Part shown: in pieces, positions 32,801 through 45,500 of the stretch | Position numbering within the stretch: the stretch's first letter is position 1 | How the letters are laid out: each line of letters begins with the position of its first letter | Notes under the pieces: model-generated | What the model was told of the DNA's origin: nothing | The model's input: the letters and a program-made list of their open reading frames with translations, nothing else | Database searches by the model: none | NCBI GenBank assembly: GCA_004519485.1 | Contig: CP038118.1 | Coordinates: 124,001-188,000 of the forward strand | Length of the DNA: 64,000 bases | Direction: 5' to 3' | Source of the DNA: Nannochloropsis oceanica | Taxonomy: Eukaryota; Sar; Eustigmatophyceae; Eustigmatales; Monodopsidaceae | Program-made: the position numbers and the translations under genes

Positions 32801-35800
32801 CAGGGGGAACGGTTGGGACATTAGTCTTGCCGTTACTGCTTGACTTGGAGAGCATGATGATGAGTGTGGGTAGTGCGTGGGCAGCTGCTCTGACGGCAGG
32901 ACCGGCGTTCACGAGGGAGGAGAGGAAGTGGGAGAAATGGGCGAGGAGTCCTCTGTTTGCGCTTGGGATGGAGGCAGGAGGGGGTTGTGTGGAGGAGGAG
33001 GAGGAGGAGAGGGAGGAAGGGAGGGAAGAGTGGTTGGGGGGAGGATTGAGGCTGGAGGACTTAGAGGAGAACTGGGACATTGGAGAGGAAGAAGGGGACG
33101 AGGATGATGATTATGACCTCCCTTTCTACCCTTCCTCTTTCCCCTTCTCCTCCTTTGCAGCTGACAAGTCGAAGATGGGGCTGCCGATGGGGCAGGAGGA
33201 CGAGGTCCTTTCCCCACAACCAGCAGCAGCAACAACAACAGAAAGCAAGCTCTTTCTGCTGTCCGCCTCGACCAGAACAAGACGGGCGTCGGAGGAGGGA
33301 GGCGATTTAGGGTTCATCTCCCCATCTCCTTCATCCCCCCCCTCCTCTTCTCCTTCCTCCTCTTCGTCTTCCCTCTCCTCCCCAGCAGCCGCCGCTGCAC
33401 GGTTATCCTCTCCCCTTTCCCCCCACGACTTTTCCGACATGCACCGATTTTTCCACCTCCTCCTCCCTTCCCCTGGCCCTAGCCCGTCCTCCGCACTTCC
33501 CTCATGCTCCCCTGCCTGGCTGGTGCTGAGTAAGTGGATCGATCCCCATGGAGGTGGGAGGGTGACCAAGAGGCTAGGAGAAACGTACCCGGAAGTAGGG
33601 AGGAGCGAATTGCTCTGTTTTGCTGCCCTGTGTAAGACCACGGGCTTATGGAGGGAAGCTTTGGGGGTGTTGGATAATGAGGCAGGAGGGAGGGAGGGGA
33701 GGAAGGAGAGGAGTGCATTGAGTCGGATGGTTGGGAAGAAGCTGCAGGAGGTTAGGATGAGTTTGATCAAGAAACATCAGATGTTGAAGCAGGAGCAGTT
33801 TCTGAAGGAGAAGGAGGAAGAGGAAGCAGCAGCACCGGCAGCGGCAGCAGCAGCAGCAGCTACAGCGAAGCAGAAGGAGGAGGAAGAGGAAGAGGAGAAG
33901 GAGGGAGAAATGAACGAGGGCGAGGAGAAGGAAGGGGGGGAGGATGACAGTACCATCGTGCCTGGCCATCGCGCAGCACAACGTAGTGATGCTAGTCACT
34001 CGACACTAAACGTCAACAACAGCAGTAACATCACTAGCAGCAGTCACAGCAGCAGCAGCAGCGGCCGCAGCGGGAGTGTTTTGGGCCTCAGTAACGCTAG
34101 TACCGACGCTCCGCCTCCTGCTACTGTTTGTTCCCTGCCTACCCCCTTCCCTCGTCCTCCTCCTCTAGAGCGCATGACCAGCGTGGGCCCTGACGCCCCT
34201 GCTCCCCTCTCAAGCCCGTCCTTCCCTCCTTCCCTCCCCCCCATGGGCCGTCTTCAATTTTCTCCCTCCTCCCGCGTCGATCTCCTTCGCTCCGAGTCCC
34301 TCGATTCAGACAGTGGCGGCCGTGTGCTTCCCTCCACTCCCCTCCTCCCTCTCTCCGCTCCTGAGGACGGCGCTCTCCTTGGAGAGTCAGGAGGGCACCA
34401 TCCTTTCATAGATAGCTCATCCTCTACCCTTTCGCTATCCTCCTCCATCACCACCACGGGGGGTGTCAACGAGAGACAGCCCTCTCCGACCCCGCTTCCA
34501 CCGCACCTCCAGCAGCAACGACAGCAACAACAACAGCGACTGCCTCCCCCTGTTTGGTCCCCTCCTCCTCCTCTTCCTCCTCAAACTCCTCCTCTTCCTC
34601 TTTCGCCTTTCGTCCAGGCAGTCCAAGCCCTCTCGGCACGAGCCCGTTTCCTCCTCCGTTTCAACCCGGCTTCGGAGGGGGAGAAGAAGGACGAGGAAGG
34701 GAGGGAAGATGCCCTCCTGCAGGCGTGTACGGACTTTCTGATGGATAACAAGTGTGTGGACGTGGGGAGGTTGCATGCTCTTTTCGTGAGGAGACTGGGA
34801 CGTGCCGCGTGTCGTCGGTACGGGCTGCGGTGTTTCCGTGCATTACTGTACACCGGTAGGTTGAATGGTGGATGGAGGGAGGGAGGGATAACCTCGTCCT
34901 CTCCCTCGACCTCCTGCCAGGTGTATGCGGTGATGCATATAAAGGCGGCTCTGGGAAGGAGAATGCTGATGAGGCGGGAAGGAGGGAGGGAGGACGAGAA
35001 GGAGGAAGCAGACCAGGAAAAGAAGTCAGTGAGGGAGGGCTCTGGCAGTGGTAGCGATCCCCAGCAGCAGCAGCAGCAGCCCGACACGCACCATTATCTG
35101 ACAGGGCTTGAGGGCATTCCGCGGTGCACCCGAGTTGCAGTCCAAGACGACTTTGTCCAGCTCTATGCCCTCCTCCTCCTCCTCCTCAAGCGAGCCCTGG
35201 CCCATAAAGACGTGGCTCTGGCCTGCCATATCCTCGGGGCCTGGACCTTAGAATTCATTCCCGCCGATGCTTCCTTCCTCCGGTCGGTCAAAATCTCGAA
35301 TTCCCTCCGCTCCCTCCTCTCCCTCCACCGCATCGCCCACTGCCTCGCGGCGAGCAATGTGCTGAAGGGGGGAGGGAGGGAGGGAGGAAGGGAGGGAAGA
35401 TGGTCAGTCTGGCCTGTGGAAGATGTGAGAGCAGGCCTGACACAAGGAAAGCTGACGAAGCGCATGGTCCTTGAGCACATGTGCTCCGTCCCTCTCGCCT
35501 TCGTCCCTTCCTCCTGGAAGGAGCCTCGCGGTCTCCTTCTTCAACTCCAATCCCTTCCATCTTCCCTCCCGCCCTCCTCCGCCTCCTCCTCCCCTCCCCT
35601 TCTCACCACCCACCACACCCACCCGTCGTCTCTCCTCGCCTGGCCCTTCTCTTCCCCCGAAATCGAGTACCTCTCCCTCCACCTCACCCTCCCTCAGCTT
35701 CTCCTTGCTTACGACGCCCTCCACCGGCACCTCTCTGCCCTCAACACCTGTCTCCGCCTCTCTGCCTCCCAAAAGGATGAGGCCGGCAGGGAGCGACACC

Positions 35801-38800
35801 GGAGGGAGCGAGGGGTGAGATACACCTACGTGGTGACAGCGACGAATGGCGTCGGTGTGAGAGAGCGGCCCGACACGAGGTCGGAGCGAACAGGGCATTC
35901 TTTCAAACAGCTGGAGGTGGTGGAAGCCAGCTACCGTCTCTCTCTTTCGGGGGGACAGACGTATTTGAAGTTGGTTGGAGGAGGAGGAGGACGAGGAGGA
36001 GGCAGGGCAGGGTGGGTGTTTGATGTGGGCGTGCGCGGGACGTACAAAGAGAAGCAGATTATGAAGTGCATCGCAACGGAGAGGTATGTGGAGGAGGAGG
36101 AGGAGCCGAAAGATGCCGTGCGTCTTGCCACGGGCGCGGTCCTTGTTCCTGTCCTCCTGCGCTCCCACCAGGAGGGAGGGGGGGAGGAGGACGAGGAGGA
36201 GGAGGCGACCTTGCTTCCTCCTCCCCTAGAAATCCCTCCTTCTCAGCCACTGACCGCATATTATAAGAACCTGTCGGGAGAGCACTGGGGTGTCGTGAAG
36301 AGCTCTGTTCGGATGCCTTTGAGAGAGGAGGAGGGAGAGAAACAGGACAGGAAGGAGGGGGAGGTGTCTGTGAGTCTGCATGTGGAGGAGGGAGATGGAA
36401 GGAGGGTAGATGATGGAGGGCCAAACTACTACGAGATCAAAGTGCAGTGCCTGGGCGTCCTGGGCGATATATGCTTTGGGCTGATGTGCGAGGGGGAGTG
36501 CTGTGAGGGGGAAGGGATGGATGACATTCCACCCGGATGGAGTAAGGGGACTCTTGCTCTCCACGTCAGCGACTGGTCTCTGTGGTTAGGGGGGGTACAT
36601 CTGTACTCCTTCCCCTCTGCTCCTCTTTCTCCCGCGGCAGCAGGAGCTGCAACAGCAGATTATGGTGACGATGATGATCATGATAATGATGAGAATGAGG
36701 GTGATTATATGGATACGGCAATGGAAGAAGAGGACAACCACCCCTCCTGGGGCATGGGACTGCCTCTCTCTTCCTTGACAAGAGGAGGACAAGTCGCAGG
36801 TCGGCATGCAGGGAACGGCAGCAGCAGCAACCGTCGCAGTCCTTATGCAGCAGGTCGTGATATGGGTGTACACGTTCCAACCATGCCCTCCTCCTCCTCC
36901 TTCTTGTCCTCCTTTCCGACCCTCCGCCGGCGTGTGGTGAGGGGGGCTGGAGGAAGGGAGGGAGGGAGTGCGAATGCCCCTAGTCCCTCCTCCTTGGTGC
37001 CCTCCTTCTTCTCTCCTCCTTTTGTGCCTAATTCAGGCTCTAGAGAAGGAGCAGGAGCAGAAAGAAGGGCCACTTCAACGGATGCTCGGCGACTCCGTCA
37101 GCAGCACCACCACCACCACCATCAGCGGTCACGCGGTAGTAGCAGCAGCAGCAGCAATGGAGTGGTGCTGCGTGGGCGGGGCAGCCGTCGTGTGATATTT
37201 GCCCAAGACGATGCCAATTCTGCTGCAGCAGCTACAGCAGCAGCAGCAGCAGCAGAAGCCAAGGTGCCGATGGAGGAAGAGGAAGAGGAAGAGGAAGAGG
37301 ATGAAGTAAAGGAGCTTCCTCCCTCCCTCCCTCGGCCATGTAGTGAGGAAGACAACGACAGGTGGATCACCCGATCTCCGAACGAGGTGGAGGATGAGAA
37401 GGAGGAGGAGGAACGGAGGAGGGAAAGGGAGGAGGTAGAACGCGTTTCCTCCACCTCCTTCTCATTCTCCTCCTCCTCTTCCCTTGTGCATGCTCAAGGA
37501 GGGGGGGAAGGAGGGGAGGCTCAGCCTAAATCTCCCAATGACAGCAAGCTAAATGGCTCTTCCTCTTCCTCTTCCTCTTCTACCGCCTCCTCTTTCTCTG
37601 CTCAGAAATGGAATGAGAATGACGAATTTGATGAGGACGAGGACAAGAAGGAGGGAGAAGAAGATGGAGAGGAAGGAGAAGATCTTACCGACGGCATTGG
37701 CTGCAGACGTCACCGTCATCAGTCCAGCGAGCTTCATGAAGCCGACTTCATTGAGAAGAAAAATGACGACCAGAACGAAAAGGACGAGGACGAGGAGCTG
37801 GAAGAAGAGGCATGCGGCCTCCCGCCTGTCAAGGAAGGGGACGTGATAGGCTGTGGCATTGACTATTCCAGCCGAGAAATCTTCTTCACTCGCAATGGAG
37901 TCCGTCTCCCGGCAGGCATCGACCTTTCCCTCGTCCTAACTTCTTTTTGGCAAAAGAAGGAGGGAGGGAGGGAGGGCGGGAGGGAGGGGCGGTTGTTCTT
38001 GGCGCCGCTTGTAGGGTTGCATAGCCATTGTGAGATTGTGGAGGCGAATGCCGGCCCTGTCTTTGTTTACCAAGGCCGTGAAGTCCAGCGGTGGCCGCGG
38101 CATGAGAGAGGGAAGAAAGAAGGGGACCAGGGAGTATCTACTCGTATGAGGGACGAGGTGGAGGAGGAGGAAGGGATGCTGACGCCCTTGTCCACCACGG
38201 CACCGGTCACCGATCAGCTCATTACCTCCGATCCTTCCTCCGCGACTTCCCTCCCGCCCTCCTTCTCCATCCGACGTCGTAGTGGTGATCTTTCGTCGTC
38301 TCTCTCCCTAACCGTAAAAACAGAAGTTGGGAGCAGTAGCAACTCCTCCGCGTTCTCCTCCCTTCTCCCTCCCCCTCTCTCCCCCTTCTCCTCCCTCCCT
38401 CGTGGACCGGAGGATTACAGCAGCAGTGGCAAAAGCTGTAGCAGCAGGAAAGGAAATCGCAGCGCCTCTCCTTTGTTCCCGTTCCCCTCTTTCTCATCCG
38501 CCTCAACCTTCCCCTCGTCTTTACCTTACCTCTTGGAAAGTGGAGGGAAAGGAGGAAAAGGGAAGGGGCCAGGAGGAGGAAGGGCAGACTTTGCGAGTGG
38601 GCTAACCTTGCCAGAGATGGATGCGTTGCACGACACCGCCTGGCCTCTTCTCCAGCTCCTGTCGGTGCATGGGGAGGAGTTCGCTTCCTTCACCCCTCCC
38701 TCAAGGTCCTCTCCCACCTCAGTGGTGGTGGAGGGGGAGATCGGGGCTTCCCTCCCTCCGTCCAAGGACCAGCACCACCACCACCACCAGCAGCTGGTTT

Positions 38801-41479
38801 CGTCTGGGTGGCATCTATCCGAGTCCTGTTTGAATTTATTGGATGAACAGCTGGGCTTGTGCGGGGATGTCCTCCGAAGCAGCAGCAGCAGCAGCAGCAG
38901 CAGTAGGAGAAGGGAGGGAGAGCTGGCTCAGTCGTTGTGTCGATCCGAGCCGGTCAAGGTGGAGGGGATTGCTTTCCGCTACCTCCTCCATCTCTTCCTC
39001 CTCGTCGAATGCCCGAAGAAGGTGGGGAGGGAGGGAGGGCCTACCTCCCCTCGCTTCCTGCCCCCCTTGCTCCGCCTGTTGATTAGTGGCTCTCCGCGGG
39101 TGCAGAGGCTGACGTTGCGTATACTGCGTCACACCCTCCTTGTGACCTCTCCTGCTGTTGTTGATGAAGCCCTGTCGTCATTCTTTTCATCTTCCTCCTC
39201 CTCTTCCTCCTCCTCTTCCTCCTCCTCTTCCTCCTCCCCTCCCTCTTTCATCTCCTGGATCTTGCGGCGTATAAGCAGGTGGTTGGGGAAGGCCGTAGGG
39301 GTGAGGGTGGAGGGGGAAAGGACAGATGGGGAGGGAGGGTTGATGGGTCAGGGGGTAGGAGTGGGGCACGCGCACCTTGCGTTGGTTTGTGAGAAGGCGT
39401 GTTTGCTGCGGGCGTTATTGGGGGCAGGAGCAGGAGCAGGAGTGAAAGCGGAAGGAGCAGGGGGAGGACGGAAGGAGGGGAAAAGGTGCTGGTCTCAAGA
39501 AGTGTGGCAATTGCTCATCGATTCTTTGAATGATGGAGCTGCGTGTCTGGTGGCCCTGCAAGGTGGGAAAAGTGAAGAGGAGGCAAGAGGACGGGAGGGA
39601 GGTTACAAAGGAGGAGGGGTAGAAGAAACGAAGGAGAGCGAGGAGAATCGTGATCAACGGCGAAAGCAGGAGAGAAGGAAGGAGGGACCGTCCCGGACGT
39701 CTTCCCACCCTCCCTTCAAGACGGAGGCCTTACTCCTCCACGCTCACGCCGCCTTGTTTGTGCTCAGCGATCAGGACATGCTCAGGGTGGGGGGGGTGGT
39801 GGAGAGGGCGGTACCTCCGCGAGGAGCGGGAGTGACGGAACGAGTGGTAGTCACCGAATTCAAGCGGGGCGATGCCGAGGTCCACGTCGCGACCATTGCG
39901 GAAGGAACTGGAGGACAAGCAGGTAGCAACAGCAACAGGAGCAGCAGCAGCAACAATATTGAAGTACCGGCTGCTGCTGCTGCTTCTTCTTCTTCTGGCA
40001 CCGCCTGCTCCTCCTGGCCTCTTTCCCTCTTCCACTCTGGCCAAGACGCAGTTCCCATTCCGGACATCCCTACGCCCCATTTACCCGAACACCTCACCCG
40101 CCCCCTCCTCCGTGCCCTCCACGAATTCTTCCTTCTCCTCGTCGCCCCTGCATCCCTTCCCCCCTCCCTCCTCGCTCTCCATGCCCGGCTGCAGACGCTG
40201 ACCATCTGCTCCCTACGTACCCTCCTCTCCTCCTTTCGACAATCCTGGTCCGAGCCCCTCATCCCCAGCATCGCCTCTTCCCTCTTCCCCCTCGCCCTCC
40301 TCCCTCTTCCCCTTCCTTTCTGCCCTCCCACCCCGTGCCTGGAAAGCAAGATGCAGCTTCTGCAAGAACGAACTATTGAGGCAAGCACCATCCCTCCGCC
40401 TTTCCTCTCCTGTCCCCCTCCCTTCCACCGAGCATCGCACCTCCCCCTTCCATCATCCGCCGGAAGAAAGGACGAGGAAGGGAAGGAGGGAGGGGGGCCG
40501 GGGGTGCTTTACCGAGTGATTCTCAAAGAAGGTGCAGTGGTGCGGACAGGCATATGCATTGAAAGCTCGGCCCGAGTCAAGGTCCTCAAGGAAGGGAGTG
40601 TGGTTAGGGTGCTGGAATCCAAGCCCTTCCCCCCTGAGGGCATTACACGTCTTAGATTGAGCGATGGGTGGGTCAGCGAGCGGTGCCACGGAGGGTCAGA
40701 GGAACGCATCATGGAGCCTGTTCTCCCCGCCATGTCGGATTTCATATCCCTCCCTCCCTCCCTCCCTCCCACCTTCCCCCTGTTTCCGGAGGGGGGGGTG
40801 AAGCACCGGTTACACGAGGTGCCTTTGCAGGTGGTGTGGAGCCCGTCCTCCCTCGCTTCCTCCTCGGAGGATGCTTGTTGGGAGTGTGACTATTGCAATA
40901 TGATCACCCACCCGCTGGTGGGGGAAGAAAAGGGGGAGGGAGGGAGTCAAGAAAACGCGATGGCTTTTGTGGATGTCTTGTCGTCCAAGGCATATATGCT
41001 GTGCTATAACTGTTTTTGCTCCGATCCTCAGGCACTGGCGGCAGCGACAGGATCGAGGGGCACAGCAGCAGCAGCAGCAGTAGAAGCAGTGGCAGCAGGC
41101 GAGCCAGGCATGAGTATTGGTGATGGGGAGGGAAGGAGGGGAGGAGGGAGGATCCCGCGAGAGACGGCCATATCTGGGAGGGAGGGAGGGAGTGAGGAGG
41201 GGGGGGAGCGGCGGAGCCGACAGCGAGGGATAAGCGGTCGTCACCCTTCCTCCTCCTCTTCCTCCTTGCTAGAAGACCTTCTGCCTCGTCATCACACGCT
41301 CATGGAAGCCGAGGACCACCTCGCCCCCTCCCTCCCGTCCTCCTCCCCCTCCTCCGTTGCCAACGGACGTGTCCCTTCCATCGGGTCCACGTCCTCTGGC
41401 CTCTCTATCACCGTTACGCGAAGTGCCGGTGGTGCTCCCTCCCTCCTTCGACCCTCCCGTCATGGTGTCGTCCGAAATA

Positions 41480-41555
<76 letters not shown>

Positions 41556-42476
41556 CAGAGCCCTTGGCCAAAGTGTGCATAGTCGCTTCCTCCTCTCCCT
41601 GCCCACCTTCGGCCTTCCATCCCTTGGGCCCTCCGCTGCCTCTGATCCCTCTGCCCTCCCCTCTTCCACCCTTTCTTCCACGTCCTCGTCCTCTGTGCTT
41701 GGCTTGGTCCGGCTGGCGTCATCCCAACTAACCGAAATGGGCTTTGCGCAACAACAGGTGCATCGCGTTCTAGGGCCGGTCATGGCGCGATCGATCTCTC
41801 GTACCACGGGAGGAGGTGGGGTGGGAGAAGGAGGAGAAGGAGAAGGAGAAGGAAGGAGAGAGGACTTGGAGATAATGATTGAAGACGCCATCGAGCTCTT
41901 ACAGGAGGAGGGAGAGGAAGAAGAGGACGAGGAGCTAGAACAGGAAGAGGAAGAGGAGGAGGAGGAGGGAGAAGAGGAGAAGGAGTGCAGCAATGATGAG
42001 AGCAGTAGGGAAAGTGGGGCTAGAAGCAGCAGTAGAAGTAGTAGCAGTGAAGAGGAGGAAGACCATAACGAGGAGGAGCCCGACACTATGTCTCCTCTCC
42101 ATCATCATACCTTTTCGCGATGGGAAGAGAGTGATGAGGAGGAGGAGGACAAGAAGGACGAGGACGAGAACGAGAACGAGGATGACGATGAGAAGAAAGA
42201 GGTCTTCCCTGGACTCAGGCGAGAGCTGCAGCAGCAACAGCAGGAGCAGCAATCGCCCCCTGTGGCGGAGGAAAAAGATGCATACACAACTCCCCCACCT
42301 GCATCAGCCCGGCCTTCCTTCCTCCCTCCCTCCTCGTCCCCCTTCTCTGATTCTGCGGCCGAGGCTCTTATGAGCGAAGCCGAGGAGTTTGTTACCCCTC
42401 CTCTTCCCTCTCTCGCTGCCGCCGCCGCCGCTGCTGCTCTTTCTGTTGCAGGCAGCCGTGACACCACCACCACCAC

Positions 42477-42508
<32 letters not shown>

Positions 42509-45500
42509 CCTCTTCCTCCTCCTCTGTAGCCCCTCCTTGGAGAGCAGAAGCCAAGGCAGATGTCGGGTACAGGAGGAGTAGAGACGAAGGGCAAGAGCTG
42601 CTCAGTCTTCTCTCACGGCCTTTACCTCCCCTCCTTCCCTCCTCTGCTGCTGGTGCCACGGGTGGTGCCAACAGCAGCAGCGGCACTAGCAACAGCACCA
42701 GCACTGATCGCATGCCGATTCCCACCACCAGGATCGCGAACATCAGCAAGAAGAGCAGCACCAGCAGCCGGAGGAGCACCAGCAGCCGGAGGAGCACCAG
42801 CAGCACCTATAGTACCAGCAGCACCACCAGCACCAGCAGCAGCAGGAGAGAGTTCGCTTCCGATACCTCCAGGCCCAATCTCCCTCGAGACCGTCGTCCC
42901 CTCCACACCTGGCGCGACACAGACAGCCAAAAACTGACCAAAGTCCAGGCATTGCATACATGCACCTCCCTCCCCCTCTCCATCTGTCGAGCGGCGCTAG
43001 CGCTCACGGCGGGAGATATGGGCTTAGCCCGGCGATGGGTTGAGGAAGAGGGAATGAGGTTTTTGCCCCATGGAGGAAGAGACTTCACCATCTACCCGAG
43101 CGTATTTGTGCGGTTGGGTTTTCGAGGGAGGGAGAGAAGAAGGGAGCAGCGGGGGATGGAAGAGGAAGTGATGGGGGCGGACGGCGGGAGGGATGTGCCC
43201 TTGGACGGCAGCATCGCTTCGGTCGCCGGAGGAGGAGGAGAAGGAGGAAGGGGAGAAAGCGAAGGAGCGGTCATGATGCAGAAGCTAAGTGCTCGCCTAT
43301 GCACCGGCGAAGCAGACGAGGTCCTCTTGTATGAAAGCGGCGCACGAGGGGGGAACGCTCATTCCTCCACCACAATCTCTGACACCATCACCACCTCCCC
43401 CTCCCGCCGTGGCAGCAGCAGGAGCACCATTACCACCTCTTCCTCCTCAACCACACATACCGTTTCCTCTTCGTCCTCCTCTCCCCCATCTTACCTCCCG
43501 TCGTCCCCTCCTCTCTTGTTCGAGGAAGCTGTGCTGGAGCCTTTGGAGGTCCGTCACACTTCTCCTCTCCACCGAGTCATCGTGGCCTTGGTCTGTACCC
43601 GATGCCATTACCTTGAGTTTCCCGGCTGCTCCCAACACTCTCAACTCCTCTCCTCACGCAAGCCCAATGGACATGGAAAATGCGCGAAGTGCTCGTGTGC
43701 CACCGACCTCCATTCGCCATGGGACAAGGGCTGTCGTGTCTGTAGGTCCCCAACACAGAAAATGTTTTGGGCTCTGACCGTGCCTGAGACCAAGTTCCTC
43801 CTTCGGGCCTTCCCTCCCGCCCTCAGGCAACATCATGACGAGGCCTGCGAGATGTATGTGTTGCGCTGTCCCGATTGTTCGGCGGTGGGGTTTCCAGGAG
43901 TGGGAGGAGCTTACCCTTCCTTGTGTATTAAGAGTAAGGCAGGGAGGTTCACTCTGGCGCCTTCTTCCCCGGCCTTGGCCTCGGCCTCCTCTCCTGTGCT
44001 TTTGTCGGCAGAAACGTGGCACTCCCGTCTTTGTCATGTGGGCAACTGCTCGCGAGGGAAGATTGGAGGGCTGGAGGAGGTATTGGTGCGGGTGTCGTTC
44101 TCGGAAGCCAAGTATCTGTATAACACGGCCGAAAGTGTGGAAACCCACGCCACCTATGTCGTCAGGGAAAGAAACGTGATGGACGGAGTGATAGTGGCAC
44201 TCTCTGAAGCGGAAGGGCCGGTGGGCTCACTTTTGGGGAAAATAGGAGTGGCGCGGCAGTTGATTGAGGAACTGGGGGGAGAGAGGGAGAAAGGAAAGGT
44301 AGGGGAGGCGGGGCGATTGCTAACCGTGGAGCTATATGATGAGGAGACGGGCCTGGTGGTCCCTCATACAGTTCCGGCTTCAAGTGTTCGTTTGATCACC
44401 CATATGTATGGAGAGGAGCTGCCTCCTTCCCTCCCTTCCTCTTCCTCTTCTTTGTCTGAAGAGGAAGAGGCACTCCGGGAGAAGGGTCTAGCCACCCTAC
44501 ACCGACAAACGGCAGCAACTGCTCAGATGCTCACGACGCGCTACGCACGCGAAGCACTGGTTTGGATGGTCTCCCATTGGTCCCCACAGCATCCTCCCAC
44601 CCCTTTCACCTTGGGGATAGACTCCTGGCGGCCCTTCATTCAGTTGTTCAAATATGTGGGGCTCGCTGAAGGGACATTTAGCACCCAGCCGGCTTCTCTG
44701 CTCGATGTGATGATGTCGGCCTCCCCCTCGTCCTCGGTCCAGCCCGCGTTCGCGTCCATGTCTTCGTCGTCGACGACCGATCGAAACGAAGTAGGAGCGA
44801 ACACCACTACCAACATTATAAGCACCACCACCGGCAGCTTGCGATTGGCTTCCTTGTCTGCAGTTCTGAAACGTCAAATTGTACTCTGGCTTCGCGCGGG
44901 GGCTGACAGCCACTTCTACTACTCCCACCACCAGGGCGGGAGGGAGGTCGGAGGGGAGGGAGGAAGGGAAGGAGGGAGGTGTGTGACTCCTACTTTTGCA
45001 AGTCATGGGCCTGATTCTTTGTTTCAGGCGCTGCTAACCGACTCGCTGGAAAATCTGTACAGCGTCGCACTTGGGCAAAGTCTGACAACCACGGAGCAGG
45101 TGAGGGAAGGACGGAGGGGTGCAAAAGGGTGGCAGCGGCAGCAACAGCTGCAAAAGCAGTTGCCACCCAAGCCCATCTTGCCTTTGCCTCTTCTTCCACC
45201 GCCCCCACCGCTGGCGCTGGTCCGCGCCTCGTCTTCCTCTCACATTTACTCCTCGTCGGAAAGGGAAGAGATCCAACAGCTCCAACAGCAGCAGCGGCAG
45301 TCTTCGTCCTCTTCTTCTTCTTCTTCTTCTTCTTCTTCTTCTTCTTCTTCTTCTTCCTCCACCAGCGATAGCAAGAGCTCAGAGGGAAGGCAGGAGGGAG
45401 GGTCTATGCCTTCCTGTCCGACCGTGGTGCGTCAATCTCTCCATCCATTCTTCGGTCCTTGCTCGTATGGAGAGGAAGTGCATGTGCCGGGCGCCTCCTC

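Noticed and set aside
42105-42806. A 233-codon Leu-rich frame opposite the HECT gene
   Set aside because: It is the complement of Glu/Ser/Gln codon runs in the ligase, which read as Leu runs on the other strand.
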